Assembly: GCF_002723455.1 (NCBI RefSeq)
Contig: NZ_PDUS01000018.1
Coordinates: 1-64,000, forward strand
Source: Pseudoalteromonas sp. 3D05
GTDB taxonomy: Bacteria > Pseudomonadota > Gammaproteobacteria > Enterobacterales > Alteromonadaceae
Length of the DNA: 64,000 nt
Direction of reading: 5' to 3'
Positions 1 through 8,170 of the stretch are shown here, piece by piece; the first letter of the stretch is position 1, and each line of letters starts with the position of its first letter. The position numbers and the translations under genes were made by a program. A model generated the notes under the pieces. That model saw only the letters and a program-made list of their open reading frames with translations, did no database searches and had not been told where the DNA came from.

Positions 1-62
1 CCTTGTCGCGTTATGCCATAGGCACGGCATAACGGTGTCAGTTTTACTTGCTGCTTTTCTTT
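1..62 (-). CDS. IS3 transposase OrfB, N-terminal fragment (runs off left edge)
   Basis: Reading the minus strand one base back from the orfA frame gives an open frame through the orfA stop to the window edge. It contains the stretch LCRAYGITRQG, which resembles the start of IS3-family OrfB proteins, where a Cys/Arg-aromatic-Gly-Ile-Ser/Thr-Arg-Gln-Gly motif precedes the integrase core. OrfB would be made as an OrfAB fusion by -1 slippage near the A-rich end of orfA (about 55-64). The DDE integrase core itself lies outside the window. The start position given is only the approximate slippage zone. Confidence 0.6.
9..34. repeat. 9-bp inverted repeat downstream of orfA stop
   Basis: CGTTATGCC (9-17) and GGCATAACG (26-34) are perfect inverted copies separated by 8 bases. 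On the minus strand the hairpin lies just past the orfA stop, inside the OrfB frame. Downstream hairpins commonly stimulate -1 frameshifting in IS3 elements; that role is inferred here. Confidence 0.5.
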
Positions 63-439
63 TGCACGCGTGATAGCTCGGATAAGTACTTTTTTCGCAA
101 GCCTGCTCCATACTCTTCATCCATGATATTAATCATTTCATCTTTAACTAAATCCTTTAGGCGCAAGTCTTCTATTTCACGCTCTAAACGTTTAATTTTT
201 TGTGCTGGGGTTTCTTTTGATTTAGGCATATCGGTCATATAAGTTGGTGTAGACCAATCTAATTTACCATGTTTTCTTAGCCATACAAGAACGGTACTGC
301 GACCTTGAATACCATAGTGTTCTTGAGCTTGCTTATACGTAAAGTCGCCTTTTTCTACCAGCTCAACAATGGATAGTTTAAAGCCCAATGTATAATCTCG
401 TTGAGTACGCTTAGTGCCTTTAGTTTCGGTGGTCTTCAT
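44..439 (-). CDS. IS3-family transposase OrfA
   Basis: A 131-residue basic protein that should bind the IS ends. Residues about 14-55 form a helix-turn-helix (YTLGFKLSIVELVEKG then YGIQGRSTVLVWLRKHG). A leucine-zipper-like helix follows at about 80-105 (IKRLEREIEDLRLKD), as is usual for OrfA dimerisation. Length is typical for OrfA of this family. The start ATG lies just inside the presumed terminal repeat. The C-terminal end is A-rich and overlaps the OrfB frame, consistent with programmed frameshifting. Confidence 0.85.
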   Translation of the reverse strand: MKTTETKGTKRTQRDYTLGFKLSIVELVEKGDFTYKQAQEHYGIQGRSTVLVWLRKHGKLDWSTPTYMTDMPKSKETPAQKIKRLEREIEDLRLKDLVKDEMINIMDEEYGAGLRKKYLSELSRVQKKSSK

Positions 440-445
440 AAATAA

Positions 446-474
446 GTCCTAAATGTGTAAACACATTTCAGGAC
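446..474. repeat. IS terminal region with imperfect palindrome
   Basis: GTCCT-AAATGTGT (446-458) is mirrored by ACACATTT-C-AGGAC (461-474), with one unpaired base. Lying immediately upstream of orfA and ending in TG/CA, it is the likely IS end that the transposase binds. The internal palindrome may also act as an operator or promoter element for orfA. No copy of the opposite end is visible for comparison. Confidence 0.5.
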
Positions 475-493
475 AAGACAACCTTTTCAATAC

Positions 494-518
494 AAAAGGC
501 GCTAACTAGCGCCTTTTT
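494..518 (-). terminator. Intrinsic terminator of the chemotaxis operon (probably bidirectional)
   Basis: AAAAGGCGCTA and TAGCGCCTTTT form a near-continuous 11-bp stem with a 2-base loop and T-tracts on both sides. The stop codon of the DUF2802 gene lies inside the stem. It ends the long minus-strand flagellar/chemotaxis block and may insulate it from the IS. Confidence 0.75.
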
Positions 519-906
519 GTTGATGCAGTGATATAAGTAACTCGGCTTCCGCACGCGGTAATTCACACTCACGGATGATCTCTTCTATATCAGCTCCAAG
601 CTCTACCATTTTTACTGCTCGTGAGTAGATTTTAGCATCTGGGTCGTCATATTTTTGCGCATCTTGTTGCTGTGCTAGTTCTTGACTCTTTTGCTCGGCA
701 TCAACCAAACGCTTGCCAATACTAAGCATTCCAGCGCGCATCTCAGCGACTTCACTACGTAAAATACTATTTTGTTGTAATGCATTAGCCAATTGCTTCT
801 GGTTTGCTTGCTCAGAAGCCATTAACCGTTTATTTAAAATATATAAGAATACAAAGCACACTAATATTAAAAAAAGTGCGCTACACACTAAAGAGAGTAA
901 CAGCAT
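502..906 (-). CDS. DUF2802 family membrane-anchored protein
   Basis: A 134-residue protein with one N-terminal membrane helix (about 2-24), a coiled-coil middle rich in Gln and Leu (about 28-80) and a conserved C-terminal helical segment (DPDAKIYSRAVKMVELGADIEEIIRECELPRAEAELL). This layout matches the DUF2802 family, which closes the cheW-containing flagellar operon in Pseudomonas, Vibrio and relatives. Molecular function is not established. It is the last gene of the operon, starting 17 bases after cheW ends, with a GGA-type ribosome site. Confidence 0.75.
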   Translation of the reverse strand: MLLLSLVCSALFLILVCFVFLYILNKRLMASEQANQKQLANALQQNSILRSEVAEMRAGMLSIGKRLVDAEQKSQELAQQQDAQKYDDPDAKIYSRAVKMVELGADIEEIIRECELPRAEAELLISLHQQKGAS

Positions 907-922
907 AGTTTATCCGTAAGCA

Positions 923-1420
923 TTAGATATTGCTTAGCTCATCCCACTCTTCATCATTTAGTAATTTATTCAAATCAACCAAAATTAATAATTCGCCATC
1001 GCGGTTACTGACACCTTGAATAAACTTAGCGCTTTCTTCTGTGCCAATGTTTGGTGCACTGTCAATTTCAGAGCTACGTAAATATACAACTTCAGCCACA
1101 CTATCGGCTAAAATACCGATTACTTGCTCTTCTGCTTCAATTATAAGAACACGAGAATTATCAGTTGCTTCAGCAGACATTAAACCAAAACGAGCACGCG
1201 TATCGATAACTGTTACAACATTACCACGTAAGTTAATTATACCAAGTACATAACTAGGGGCACCTGGAACTGGGGCTATTTCGGTATAACGCAATATCTC
1301 TTGTACTTGCATCACGTTCACACCGTAGGTCTCTGATTCAAGTTTAAACGTTACCCATTGCAATACCTCGTCATTGCTATCGGCATTTTTACTACTTGAC
1401 ACTAATCTTTCTTCGCTCAT
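923..1420 (-). CDS. cheW: CheW chemotaxis coupling protein
   Basis: CheW bridges methyl-accepting receptors and CheA in polar arrays. The CheW fold begins at WVTFKLESETYGVNVMQVQEI and holds the conserved GIINLRGNVVTVIDTR segment. The ATG at 1418-1420 is chosen because GGAG sits 7 bases upstream. The longer frame would begin with GTG at 1450 inside the preceding gene, without a good ribosome site. The 165-residue length is normal. It follows parP and precedes the DUF2802 gene, the same order as in Pseudomonas aeruginosa. Confidence 0.93.
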   Translation of the reverse strand: MSEERLVSSSKNADSNDEVLQWVTFKLESETYGVNVMQVQEILRYTEIAPVPGAPSYVLGIINLRGNVVTVIDTRARFGLMSAEATDNSRVLIIEAEEQVIGILADSVAEVVYLRSSEIDSAPNIGTEESAKFIQGVSNRDGELLILVDLNKLLNDEEWDELSNI

Positions 1421-1439
1421 GCTATTACTCCGATTATCG

Positions 1440-2216
1440 TTACTGCTCACGGCTATCTAAGCCCTGCTCCAGCAATTGATTTAAATACTCTACATCAATT
1501 AGGGCACACATTTTTTCTTTAATCACGCCTGCTAACCATGGACGTTTACCGCTATTAGTCCGCCATTTTACGTCTTCAGAGCGCAGGGTAATATTATTTA
1601 CTAATTTTTCAGCTAATAATCCCCATTGACTATCACCTAAGGTAATTAAGTATTGATAGTCTAGTTTCTCTTCAAGCTCTTGGGTATATTTTTCTGGCAT
1701 TACCCATCGTGCTGTATCAACCACATTTAAGTTTTCATCACGATTAAGCATTACACCTTTAAACCACTTAGGTTTTCCAAAAAGCTGAGTAACCTCACCT
1801 AACTGATGAATACCACCAAGTGCTTTTAATGGCACCGCTAACGTAAGCCCTGCCACTTCAAAAAATAGTGCCTGAAACTCGCCATCAAAATAATCTTCTT
1901 GGCGTTGAACAGGCGTTTTTCCAACCGCTTCATTTATCGCTAGCTCTGTTTCAGCTATATCTTTGATATTAGCTTGAATTTGTGGTTTCTCAAGCTTTGA
2001 TGTTTGCTCAGCCTGTAAAATAGGCTCTTCTAAAGCATCAGGCTGCATTATTGCTTGAGTAGTGGTTTTGGGTGTTAACTCTTTTTCAGTTGCTGATGGT
2101 TTAACTTGCTCAAGTAATTTTGCCACTGGCTCAAGTGCTGAAGAGTCTTCATCGCACAGCAAAGCGTCCAAATATTGGGTCATTACTTTTTCATTAGCAA
2201 ACAACTGCTTACTCAT
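1440..2216 (-). CDS. parP: ParP-like CheW-domain protein
   Basis: The C-terminal half (about 100-255) is a CheW-like domain (ALFFEVAGLTLAVPLKALGGI, VMLNRDENLNVVDTARWVMP). The N-terminal half is a Gln/Glu/Pro-rich linker. The partnership with an upstream ParA-like ATPase and a downstream cheW is that of ParP, which in Vibrio tethers CheA arrays to the pole through ParC. ATG at 2216 is preferred over TTG at 2219 because AAGG lies 7 bases upstream. It is distinct from classical CheW in its long N-terminal extension. Confidence 0.82.
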   Translation of the reverse strand: MSKQLFANEKVMTQYLDALLCDEDSSALEPVAKLLEQVKPSATEKELTPKTTTQAIMQPDALEEPILQAEQTSKLEKPQIQANIKDIAETELAINEAVGKTPVQRQEDYFDGEFQALFFEVAGLTLAVPLKALGGIHQLGEVTQLFGKPKWFKGVMLNRDENLNVVDTARWVMPEKYTQELEEKLDYQYLITLGDSQWGLLAEKLVNNITLRSEDVKWRTNSGKRPWLAGVIKEKMCALIDVEYLNQLLEQGLDSREQ

Positions 2217-2219
2217 CAA

Positions 2220-2990
2220 TTAACCTTGTTCAATCAAATAATCTAATAACGCACGATAAGCAAAAACGCCCCGCGAACGAGGACAAAATTGAATAGGCAC
2301 TTGTTGCGCAAGGCTAGCATCTCGAAACTTTGTATCGACGGGAATTACCCCCGGCCAAACTTTATCTTTGTATGTCTGTTGAAGGGTTTTATATGCCTCC
2401 AAAGATGCATTCGTGCGCTTATCATACATAGTAGGGATAATGGTATATTGATACTGCTTTGATTGCGAGCTTTGCATTAATTCCATCGTGCGCATCATTC
2501 GATCTAACCCCTTTAGAGCGAGAAACTCAGTTTGTACTGGCACTAATATTCGCTCACTGGCAGCCAGTGCATTGACCATTAGCACGCCTAACACGGGTGG
2601 ACAATCTAAAATAGCGTAATCGTAATGATCGCTAATTTTAAGTAATGCTTTTTTTAGAATAAGCCCCATGCCCGTTTTATTACCCATACTACGGTCGAGT
2701 GTTGCGATAGCCATAGTTGCAGGTAATATATCAAGGTTAGCGATATTTGAAGGACATAAAGCTTGTAAGATCTCTTCGCTTTGCATTGTATTACCACGCG
2801 CAAATATATCATAAACGCTAACTTCTAGATCTTCAGAATCGATGCCAAAATAATAGGTCAAAGAAGCATGAGGGTCAGTATCAATCAGCAATACCCGCTT
2901 CCCTTGCAACGCCAAAATGCCTGCAAGGCTAACTGCTGTTGTTGTCTTGCCAACACCGCCCTTTTGATTTGCTACTGTCCAAACTTTCAC
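2220..2990 (-). CDS. parC: ParC ParA/MinD-type ATPase of the chemotaxis operon
   Basis: A 256-residue ParA-family ATPase with deviant Walker A KGGVGKTT at residues 10-17 and Walker B-like YAILDCPP near 130. In Vibrio the equivalent ParC localises chemotaxis arrays to the old pole and partitions them at division. It starts at GTG with AAGGTG just upstream. It is followed immediately by parP and preceded by motD (8-base gap), so it is co-transcribed with array and stator genes rather than with a chromosome-segregation parB. Confidence 0.85.
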   Translation of the reverse strand: MKVWTVANQKGGVGKTTTAVSLAGILALQGKRVLLIDTDPHASLTYYFGIDSEDLEVSVYDIFARGNTMQSEEILQALCPSNIANLDILPATMAIATLDRSMGNKTGMGLILKKALLKISDHYDYAILDCPPVLGVLMVNALAASERILVPVQTEFLALKGLDRMMRTMELMQSSQSKQYQYTIIPTMYDKRTNASLEAYKTLQQTYKDKVWPGVIPVDTKFRDASLAQQVPIQFCPRSRGVFAYRALLDYLIEQG

Positions 2991-2998
2991 ATTACACC

Positions 2999-3964
2999 TT
3001 ATTGTTCTTCATTTCGCGTTGTAATACGAATCCCACCATGGGGTAATTGGATTACTTTAATGGAATTATCATTTGAGGGCAGTTCAACCTCTTCTGGCAT
3101 CGAAGCTTCAACTTCTTCCGATGCATCATCACTGTCAACAGCCTTTTGTTCAGGCAACCCGTATTTCGATAAAGCTACAACTACTTTACGGTTTTGTGCT
3201 CGCCCTTGTGCAGTCGTATTATCGGCAAAAGGAGAATACTCCCCATATCCCTCTATAGCCATTCTAGCAGGGTTTATGCCCATTCTTTCCAACTCTATCA
3301 AAATAGAGGTAGCTCGGGCGACTGATAACTCCCAATTCGAACGAAAAATTTCATTACGAATAGTTTCATTATCAGTATAACCGCGCACTCGAATGTAGTT
3401 ATCCACCGGTGAAATGATATCTTTAACCATACCAATAACAGACTTCGCTCTACTGTGCGCTACAGCACTGCCACTTGAAAATAACATTCCCGAACTTAAC
3501 TCAATGATTAGCCAGTCCTGATGTAACTCTAAACTTGCTTCACCATCACGTATTTCATCAATTAAAGCAGATTGTAATTTTGTGAGTAAGCTATCAAGAG
3601 GTTTACCTAAGTGCTTTTGTTTTACATTGCTTGTATCACTTTGCCCATCAAGTAACTCCGGCCCTACTTCTTGTTTTTGAATACTTTCGCCAAATAAAAG
3701 CTCTTTCTCTGGACTAACTCTATCTGTGAGTAAACCCGTGCCAGTAACACCCGTCCCCTCTTGGCTGTGTTGACGAGCAGATTTAACAAAAACTTGCTCT
3801 AATGAGTCAGATAATACTTGGAATTTTTCTTCTTTATTAATGGCCATCGCGTACATCACAACAAAAAACGCAAACATAATCGTCATGTAATCAGCATAAG
3901 AGACTAACCATCTTTCAGTGTGCTGATTATTGGCATTATTATTACGTAATTTACGACGCATCAT
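2999..3964 (-). CDS. motD: MotD (MotB-like) stator subunit
   Basis: A 321-residue MotB homologue. A single membrane helix (about 20-45) contains the ion-binding Asp in SYADYMTIMF. A periplasmic plug and linker follow, then an OmpA-type peptidoglycan-binding domain at about 160-275 (RGYTDNET, EGYGEYSP, NRKVVVAL). It anchors the stator to the cell wall. The C-terminal acidic tail (about 278-305) is unusually Glu/Asp rich. Paired with motC as in Pseudomonas motCD. The YAD-x-MT motif resembles proton-type stators, but ion preference cannot be settled from sequence. Confidence 0.9.
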   Translation of the reverse strand: MMRRKLRNNNANNQHTERWLVSYADYMTIMFAFFVVMYAMAINKEEKFQVLSDSLEQVFVKSARQHSQEGTGVTGTGLLTDRVSPEKELLFGESIQKQEVGPELLDGQSDTSNVKQKHLGKPLDSLLTKLQSALIDEIRDGEASLELHQDWLIIELSSGMLFSSGSAVAHSRAKSVIGMVKDIISPVDNYIRVRGYTDNETIRNEIFRSNWELSVARATSILIELERMGINPARMAIEGYGEYSPFADNTTAQGRAQNRKVVVALSKYGLPEQKAVDSDDASEEVEASMPEEVELPSNDNSIKVIQLPHGGIRITTRNEEQ

Positions 3965-3972
3965 CAGAAGTT

Positions 3973-4737
3973 TTACTCAGGTAGTAAGGTTGGTCTTTCA
4001 ATACGGTATGCTTCTAGTCTTAGCTCTATATTGACTGGGCTATCACCTTGGCTAATTGCCATAATACCCTCTGCTAATAACTCATGATAAAGCATTTTTT
4101 GTTCCACTTGTTGTTTTAACTTATTAGCCATTGGCAAAAACAACAAATTAGCTAAACCAACACCATAAATGGTTGCAATAAATGCCGTTGCGACACCCGC
4201 ACCTAATTTCTCTGGCTCGGTAATAAACGACATTGCTTGAATCAATCCTAAAACAGCCCCTAAGATACCAATCGTAGGACTGTAACCTCCAAATGCTTCA
4301 TACACTCGGCTTGCTTCAAGCAAACGTTCACGTTCAAGTAACAGGTCTATTTCTAGCGTGTCACGTAGCGCCTTATCACTGACTCCATCAACTAATAAAC
4401 TAAGCCCTTTTGCAGCATAGGGATCTGGATGACTCAGTGCCGTCTCTTCAAGCGCAAGGTAGCCTTCTTGGCGAGCTTTTATTGACCACTGTTTTACTTG
4501 CTCAATTGCTCCGTCAATATCATGACGCGGCGGAAAAAACACCCAATAGCTTATTTTCAACGCTTTTAAAAATGTACTCGAAGGAGACTGCAACATCACA
4601 GCCCCTATTGTTCCACCTAAAACAATAAGGAGTGCTGGTCCACTGAATAAGGCGGATACAATACCGCCTTCTAAAGAATACCCAAATGTAATCGCACCTA
4701 GTGCAACAATTACACCTAAAAATGAGAGTTTATCCAC
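3973..4737 (-). CDS. motC: MotC (MotA-like) stator subunit
   Basis: A MotA homologue with four expected membrane segments and a cytoplasmic loop. Conserved pieces include [22 protein letters not shown] near the N-terminus and [15 protein letters not shown] in the third helix region. It forms the MotC/MotD ion channel that turns the rotor. The GTG at 4735-4737 is favoured over ATG 4770: family members begin near the VDKLSFLG residues, and GTGGATAA gives an 8-base overlap with the cheB stop. The longer start would overlap cheB by 41 bases. Confidence 0.88.
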   Translation of the reverse strand: MDKLSFLGVIVALGAITFGYSLEGGIVSALFSGPALLIVLGGTIGAVMLQSPSSTFLKALKISYWVFFPPRHDIDGAIEQVKQWSIKARQEGYLALEETALSHPDPYAAKGLSLLVDGVSDKALRDTLEIDLLLERERLLEASRVYEAFGGYSPTIGILGAVLGLIQAMSFITEPEKLGAGVATAFIATIYGVGLANLLFLPMANKLKQQVEQKMLYHELLAEGIMAISQGDSPVNIELRLEAYRIERPTLLPE

Positions 4738-5863
4738 ACCCAATCTCACGGATAATTCGGTTCGCAACATCCTCTAATGCAATGTCTGCACTGGCTAAGC
4801 CTGCATTTGCAACGGCTTGAGGCATGCCATATACCACGCAACTTTTTTCATCTTGTGCCCAAATAGTTGCACCTACTTGTTTGAGCATTCGAGAACCATC
4901 ACGACCATCAGCCCCCATACCAGTCAACACAACCGCTAATACATCACCTTGGTAGGCTTTTGCTGTACTGGCAAATGTTACGTCAACACTGGGTTTATAA
5001 GTTATTCTCGCACTGTCGTCTTCGAATACGCGTAATGTCCTATTTCCACCACGCCCTTCTACAAGCATTTGTTGACCGCCGGGTGCTAAATAAGCTGTGC
5101 CTGGCATTAATTTATCGCCTTGCTGAGCCTCTTTTACTTTTATTTTACACAACCCATTTAACCTTGCTGCAAATGCAGGAGTAAATGCGGCTGGCATGTG
5201 CTGAATTAACAAAATAGGATGCGGAAAGTTAGCGGGTAATTTTGTTAAAATAGTTTGTAGGGCAACAGGTCCTCCTGTAGATGTCCCTATTGCGACTATT
5301 TGATATTTTTTACCCGATGCACGCACGTCCGATTTTGGGCTAGGCGAAGGCGTTGCCCGGCTAAAAGAACGATCCGGCTGAATAACTGCACTGCGAGTAG
5401 ACGACTCTTTGCTTGATACTGAACGTGAAGAAATAGAAGGAGTTGGGCGGTTAAATCTGGATATACGTCTACGCCCAATTTCTTTAACTTTATTTTGTAA
5501 TAGCTTTATCGCATCTTCGTTATTTCGTGCTATGTCTTCAAATTTCTTTGGTAAGAAATCCAACGCACCCGCATCCAGCGCATCTAAGGTTGCCGTTGCA
5601 CCATCGCGCGTCAATGACGAAAACATTAAGATAGGTGTTGGATTAGCAGCCATTATTTCTTTTACAGCGCTAATTCCATCAAGAACGGGCATCTCTACGT
5701 CCATGGTAATAACATCTGGACGTAATTGACTGGTTTTATCAACGGCTTCACGGCCGTTAACAGCAAAACCAATTACTTCAATATCCTTATCTTGTTCAAG
5801 AATTTCACTGACTCTACGGCGAAAAAAGCTTGAATCATCAACAACTAATACTTTAACTGCCAT
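4730..5863 (-). CDS. cheB: CheB chemotaxis methylesterase/response regulator
   Basis: Demethylates and deamidates receptors for adaptation when phosphorylated by CheA. The receiver domain is residues 1-120 with phospho-acceptor D55 (VITMDVEMP). A Ser/Arg-rich linker follows (about 130-185). The C-terminal methylesterase domain carries the serine in GTSTGGP, the histidine in LIQHMP and the aspartate in [11 protein letters not shown]. The 377-residue length is normal. It lies 64 bases after cheA, with a hairpin between them. No cheR is present in the window. Confidence 0.96.
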   Translation of the reverse strand: MAVKVLVVDDSSFFRRRVSEILEQDKDIEVIGFAVNGREAVDKTSQLRPDVITMDVEMPVLDGISAVKEIMAANPTPILMFSSLTRDGATATLDALDAGALDFLPKKFEDIARNNEDAIKLLQNKVKEIGRRRISRFNRPTPSISSRSVSSKESSTRSAVIQPDRSFSRATPSPSPKSDVRASGKKYQIVAIGTSTGGPVALQTILTKLPANFPHPILLIQHMPAAFTPAFAARLNGLCKIKVKEAQQGDKLMPGTAYLAPGGQQMLVEGRGGNRTLRVFEDDSARITYKPSVDVTFASTAKAYQGDVLAVVLTGMGADGRDGSRMLKQVGATIWAQDEKSCVVYGMPQAVANAGLASADIALEDVANRIIREIGCG

Positions 5864-5888
5864 TGGTACACTCTTGTTAAATTTTACC

Positions 5889-5911
5889 TATGAGAGCCAA
5901 AGGCTCTCATA
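5889..5911. repeat. 10-bp hairpin between cheA and cheB
   Basis: TATGAGAGCC and GGCTCTCATA pair perfectly across a 3-base loop in the only sizeable gap of the che operon. No T-tract follows on either strand, so it is not a classical terminator. It may be an mRNA processing or stability element that sets the cheA:cheB ratio (inference). Confidence 0.5.
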
Positions 5912-5927
5912 AAAGGATAAGTATGGG

Positions 5928-8156
5928 CTAGCCAGCATAAAACTTTAATAGACTTGGCACATCTAATATCAATGCAATTCCACCATCAGAGGTGATTGTA
6001 GCCCCCGCCATACCTGGCGTGCCTTGTAATAGAGCATCTAATGGTTTTATTACTACTTCTTCTTGGCCGATTAATGAATCAACAACAAAACCCACTTTCT
6101 GAGTACCTATTTGAACAATAACAACATGCCCTTGCGCTTTTCGTTGTGATCTATCTGCACCTTTAATCAACCAGTGCTCCAAGTAAAACAATGGAATTGC
6201 CTTCTTACGGACTATGATTGTTAACTGCCCATCAACGACATTAGTTTGTGTTAAGTCTAAATGAAATATTTCGCTTACACCTGCAAGCGGTAGGGCAAAT
6301 GTTTGCTCACCAACAACAACCATTAAGGTCGGTAAAATTGCTAACGTAAGCGGTACTTTTATCTCAAGTATGGTACCTACACCCAGTTCAGACTGAATAC
6401 TTACAGAGCCATTAAGCTGATTAATTTTAGTCTTAACAACATCCATACCGACACCGCGGCCTGAAATATCAGAAATCTCTTCTTTAGTTGAGAACCCAGG
6501 TGCAAAAATTAAGTTATATGCTTCGGTATCTGACAAGCGACTTGCTTGCTCATGATCTAGTACGCCTTTACTGATTGCTATTTTCTTCAGTTTTTCAGCA
6601 TCCATACCTGCACCGTCATCACGGATAGTAAGCAGTATATGATCACCTTCTTGAGATGCTGATAATGTCACGCTACCTGTTCTTGATTTACCTGCTGCTT
6701 CACGAACATCAGGCATCTCGATACCGTGGTCAACCGAGTTTCTCACCAAGTGAACTAAAGGATCAGCCAATGCTTCCACTAAATTTTTATCTAAATCTGT
6801 GTCTTCACCAACTAGCAATAGATTGATGTCTTTTTTCAAGCTTCTTGCTAAGTCACGAACAACTCGAGGAAACCGACCGAAAACCTTTTTGATTGGCTGC
6901 ATGCGGGTTTTCATTACCGCGCCTTGCAGGTCAGCTGTGACAACATCTAAATTAGAAATTGCCTTCCCCATCACTTCGTTATTAGTATTTGTTGCTAAGC
7001 TAACCAAGCGATTTCTGACCAATACAAGTTCACCAACCATATTCATGATTTCGTCTAGGCGTTTTGTATCCACCCTAACGGTTGTTTCAGCTTGAGGTGG
7101 TGGTGGCTTTTTAGCAGCACTAGCTGTCGAAGCTGCTGGTGCAGCTGGCTTTTCAGCAGCTTTCGGAGCGGCTGGTGTGGCCGGCTTACTAACTGGTGCA
7201 GGCTTTTGAACAGCTTCTTTAGGGGGTTCTGGTTTTTTTGCTACAGGCTGTTCAACTGCATTTGCATTCTCTGCAACTGCTTTAGGTGCTGAACCTTTAC
7301 CATGAAGTTCATCAAGTAAAGCCTCAAATTCATCATCGCTTATGTCGTCACCAGATTCATCACTAACTGAACTTTTTGATTCAGCTGGTTTAACTTGTTG
7401 CCCAGTTGCTGGGGCATTATCTACAGCAACTTCACCAAAGCTCCCTACACCATGTAATTCATCTAATAAATTATCAAATTCATCATCTGTTATGTCATTA
7501 CCAGATGAGCTCGGTTGAGTTGGAGCACTTTCAGTAATTGGGCTTTGGCCTTTACCATGCAATTCGTCGAGTAAGCTTTCGAATTCATCTTCGGTAATTT
7601 CATCAATGTTGTCTTCTGTTGAGCTATTATCTACTTCACCATTAAATAGCTCATCAAAGGCAAACGGATCTTCATCATTAACACTGGGTTCTTCCGTTGC
7701 AGGTTCTTCTGCTGGTGCGGCTGCAACTGTATCTGGCACTGAGGCAGGGTCGTTTTCATCATCACTTGGGGGCTGACTTAATTTATGTAATACAGCTAAC
7801 AGTTCAGGGTCTGCTGGTGCAGGCTGTTCACGATTTTGAATAGTCGTGAACATTTCATTAATAGTATCAAGCGCCTGCAGTATAACATCCATGAGCTCTG
7901 AGTTGACTGTCCGTACACCTTGGCGCAGCAAATCAAATACGTTTTCAGCACCATGGCAAGCATCAACAAGTTCGGTCATGCTTAAAAAACCAGCACCGCC
8001 TTTAACTGTGTGAAAGCCGCGGAATATCGCATTCAGTAAATCGGTATCATCCGGATTATTTTCAAGCTCTACTAGCTGTTCTGATAAAAGCTCAAGGATT
8101 TCTCCAGCCTCAACTAGAAAATCCTGTAAAATGTCTTCATCGACTTCAAAGCTCAT
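5928..8156 (-). CDS. cheA: CheA chemotaxis histidine kinase
   Basis: The 742-residue kinase phosphorylates CheY and CheB. An N-terminal HPt domain carries phospho-acceptor H49 (GFHTVKGG). An acidic linker follows at 110-300 and an Ala/Pro/Lys-rich tract at about 300-355. Next come dimerisation (RLDEIMNMVGELV), the HATPase domain (LVHLVRNSVDHGIE, GRGVGMDVV) and a C-terminal CheW-like domain. The linker contains three near-identical copies of a DEFExLLDELHGxG element (about 186-203, 221-238, 271-288). Such linker sites may bind ParP. Translation is followed by the cheB hairpin. Confidence 0.97.
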   Translation of the reverse strand: MSFEVDEDILQDFLVEAGEILELLSEQLVELENNPDDTDLLNAIFRGFHTVKGGAGFLSMTELVDACHGAENVFDLLRQGVRTVNSELMDVILQALDTINEMFTTIQNREQPAPADPELLAVLHKLSQPPSDDENDPASVPDTVAAAPAEEPATEEPSVNDEDPFAFDELFNGEVDNSSTEDNIDEITEDEFESLLDELHGKGQSPITESAPTQPSSSGNDITDDEFDNLLDELHGVGSFGEVAVDNAPATGQQVKPAESKSSVSDESGDDISDDEFEALLDELHGKGSAPKAVAENANAVEQPVAKKPEPPKEAVQKPAPVSKPATPAAPKAAEKPAAPAASTASAAKKPPPPQAETTVRVDTKRLDEIMNMVGELVLVRNRLVSLATNTNNEVMGKAISNLDVVTADLQGAVMKTRMQPIKKVFGRFPRVVRDLARSLKKDINLLLVGEDTDLDKNLVEALADPLVHLVRNSVDHGIEMPDVREAAGKSRTGSVTLSASQEGDHILLTIRDDGAGMDAEKLKKIAISKGVLDHEQASRLSDTEAYNLIFAPGFSTKEEISDISGRGVGMDVVKTKINQLNGSVSIQSELGVGTILEIKVPLTLAILPTLMVVVGEQTFALPLAGVSEIFHLDLTQTNVVDGQLTIIVRKKAIPLFYLEHWLIKGADRSQRKAQGHVVIVQIGTQKVGFVVDSLIGQEEVVIKPLDALLQGTPGMAGATITSDGGIALILDVPSLLKFYAG

Positions 8157-8170
8157 GCAGTGCTCTCCTC

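Larger units (their letters stand above)
1..475 (-). mobile_element. IS3-family insertion sequence, left end with orfA and start of orfB
   Basis: An IS3-type element runs off the left edge of the window. Visible parts are a complete OrfA (44-439), the first codons of OrfB in the -1 frame (below about 62) and the presumed terminal region just upstream of orfA (446-475). That region reads TGTCCTGAAATGTG from the outside inward on the minus strand. The outer boundary is approximate because the opposite end and any target duplication are not both visible; it could lie up to about position 482. The element sits directly beside the terminator that closes the chemotaxis operon, so it has not broken a recognisable gene here. 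Confidence 0.75.

Noticed and set aside
48..242. Plus-strand open frame opposite orfA
   Set aside because: Composition fits an antisense shadow of the transposase gene; no homology or ribosome site.
2868..3380. 170-codon plus-strand frame across the parC-motD junction
   Set aside because: Lies antisense to two well-supported genes; low-complexity translation with no domain.
7092..7292. Trp/Cys/Phe-rich plus-strand frame
   Set aside because: Antisense of the Ala/Pro/Lys tract in CheA; composition explained by that repeat-rich coding.
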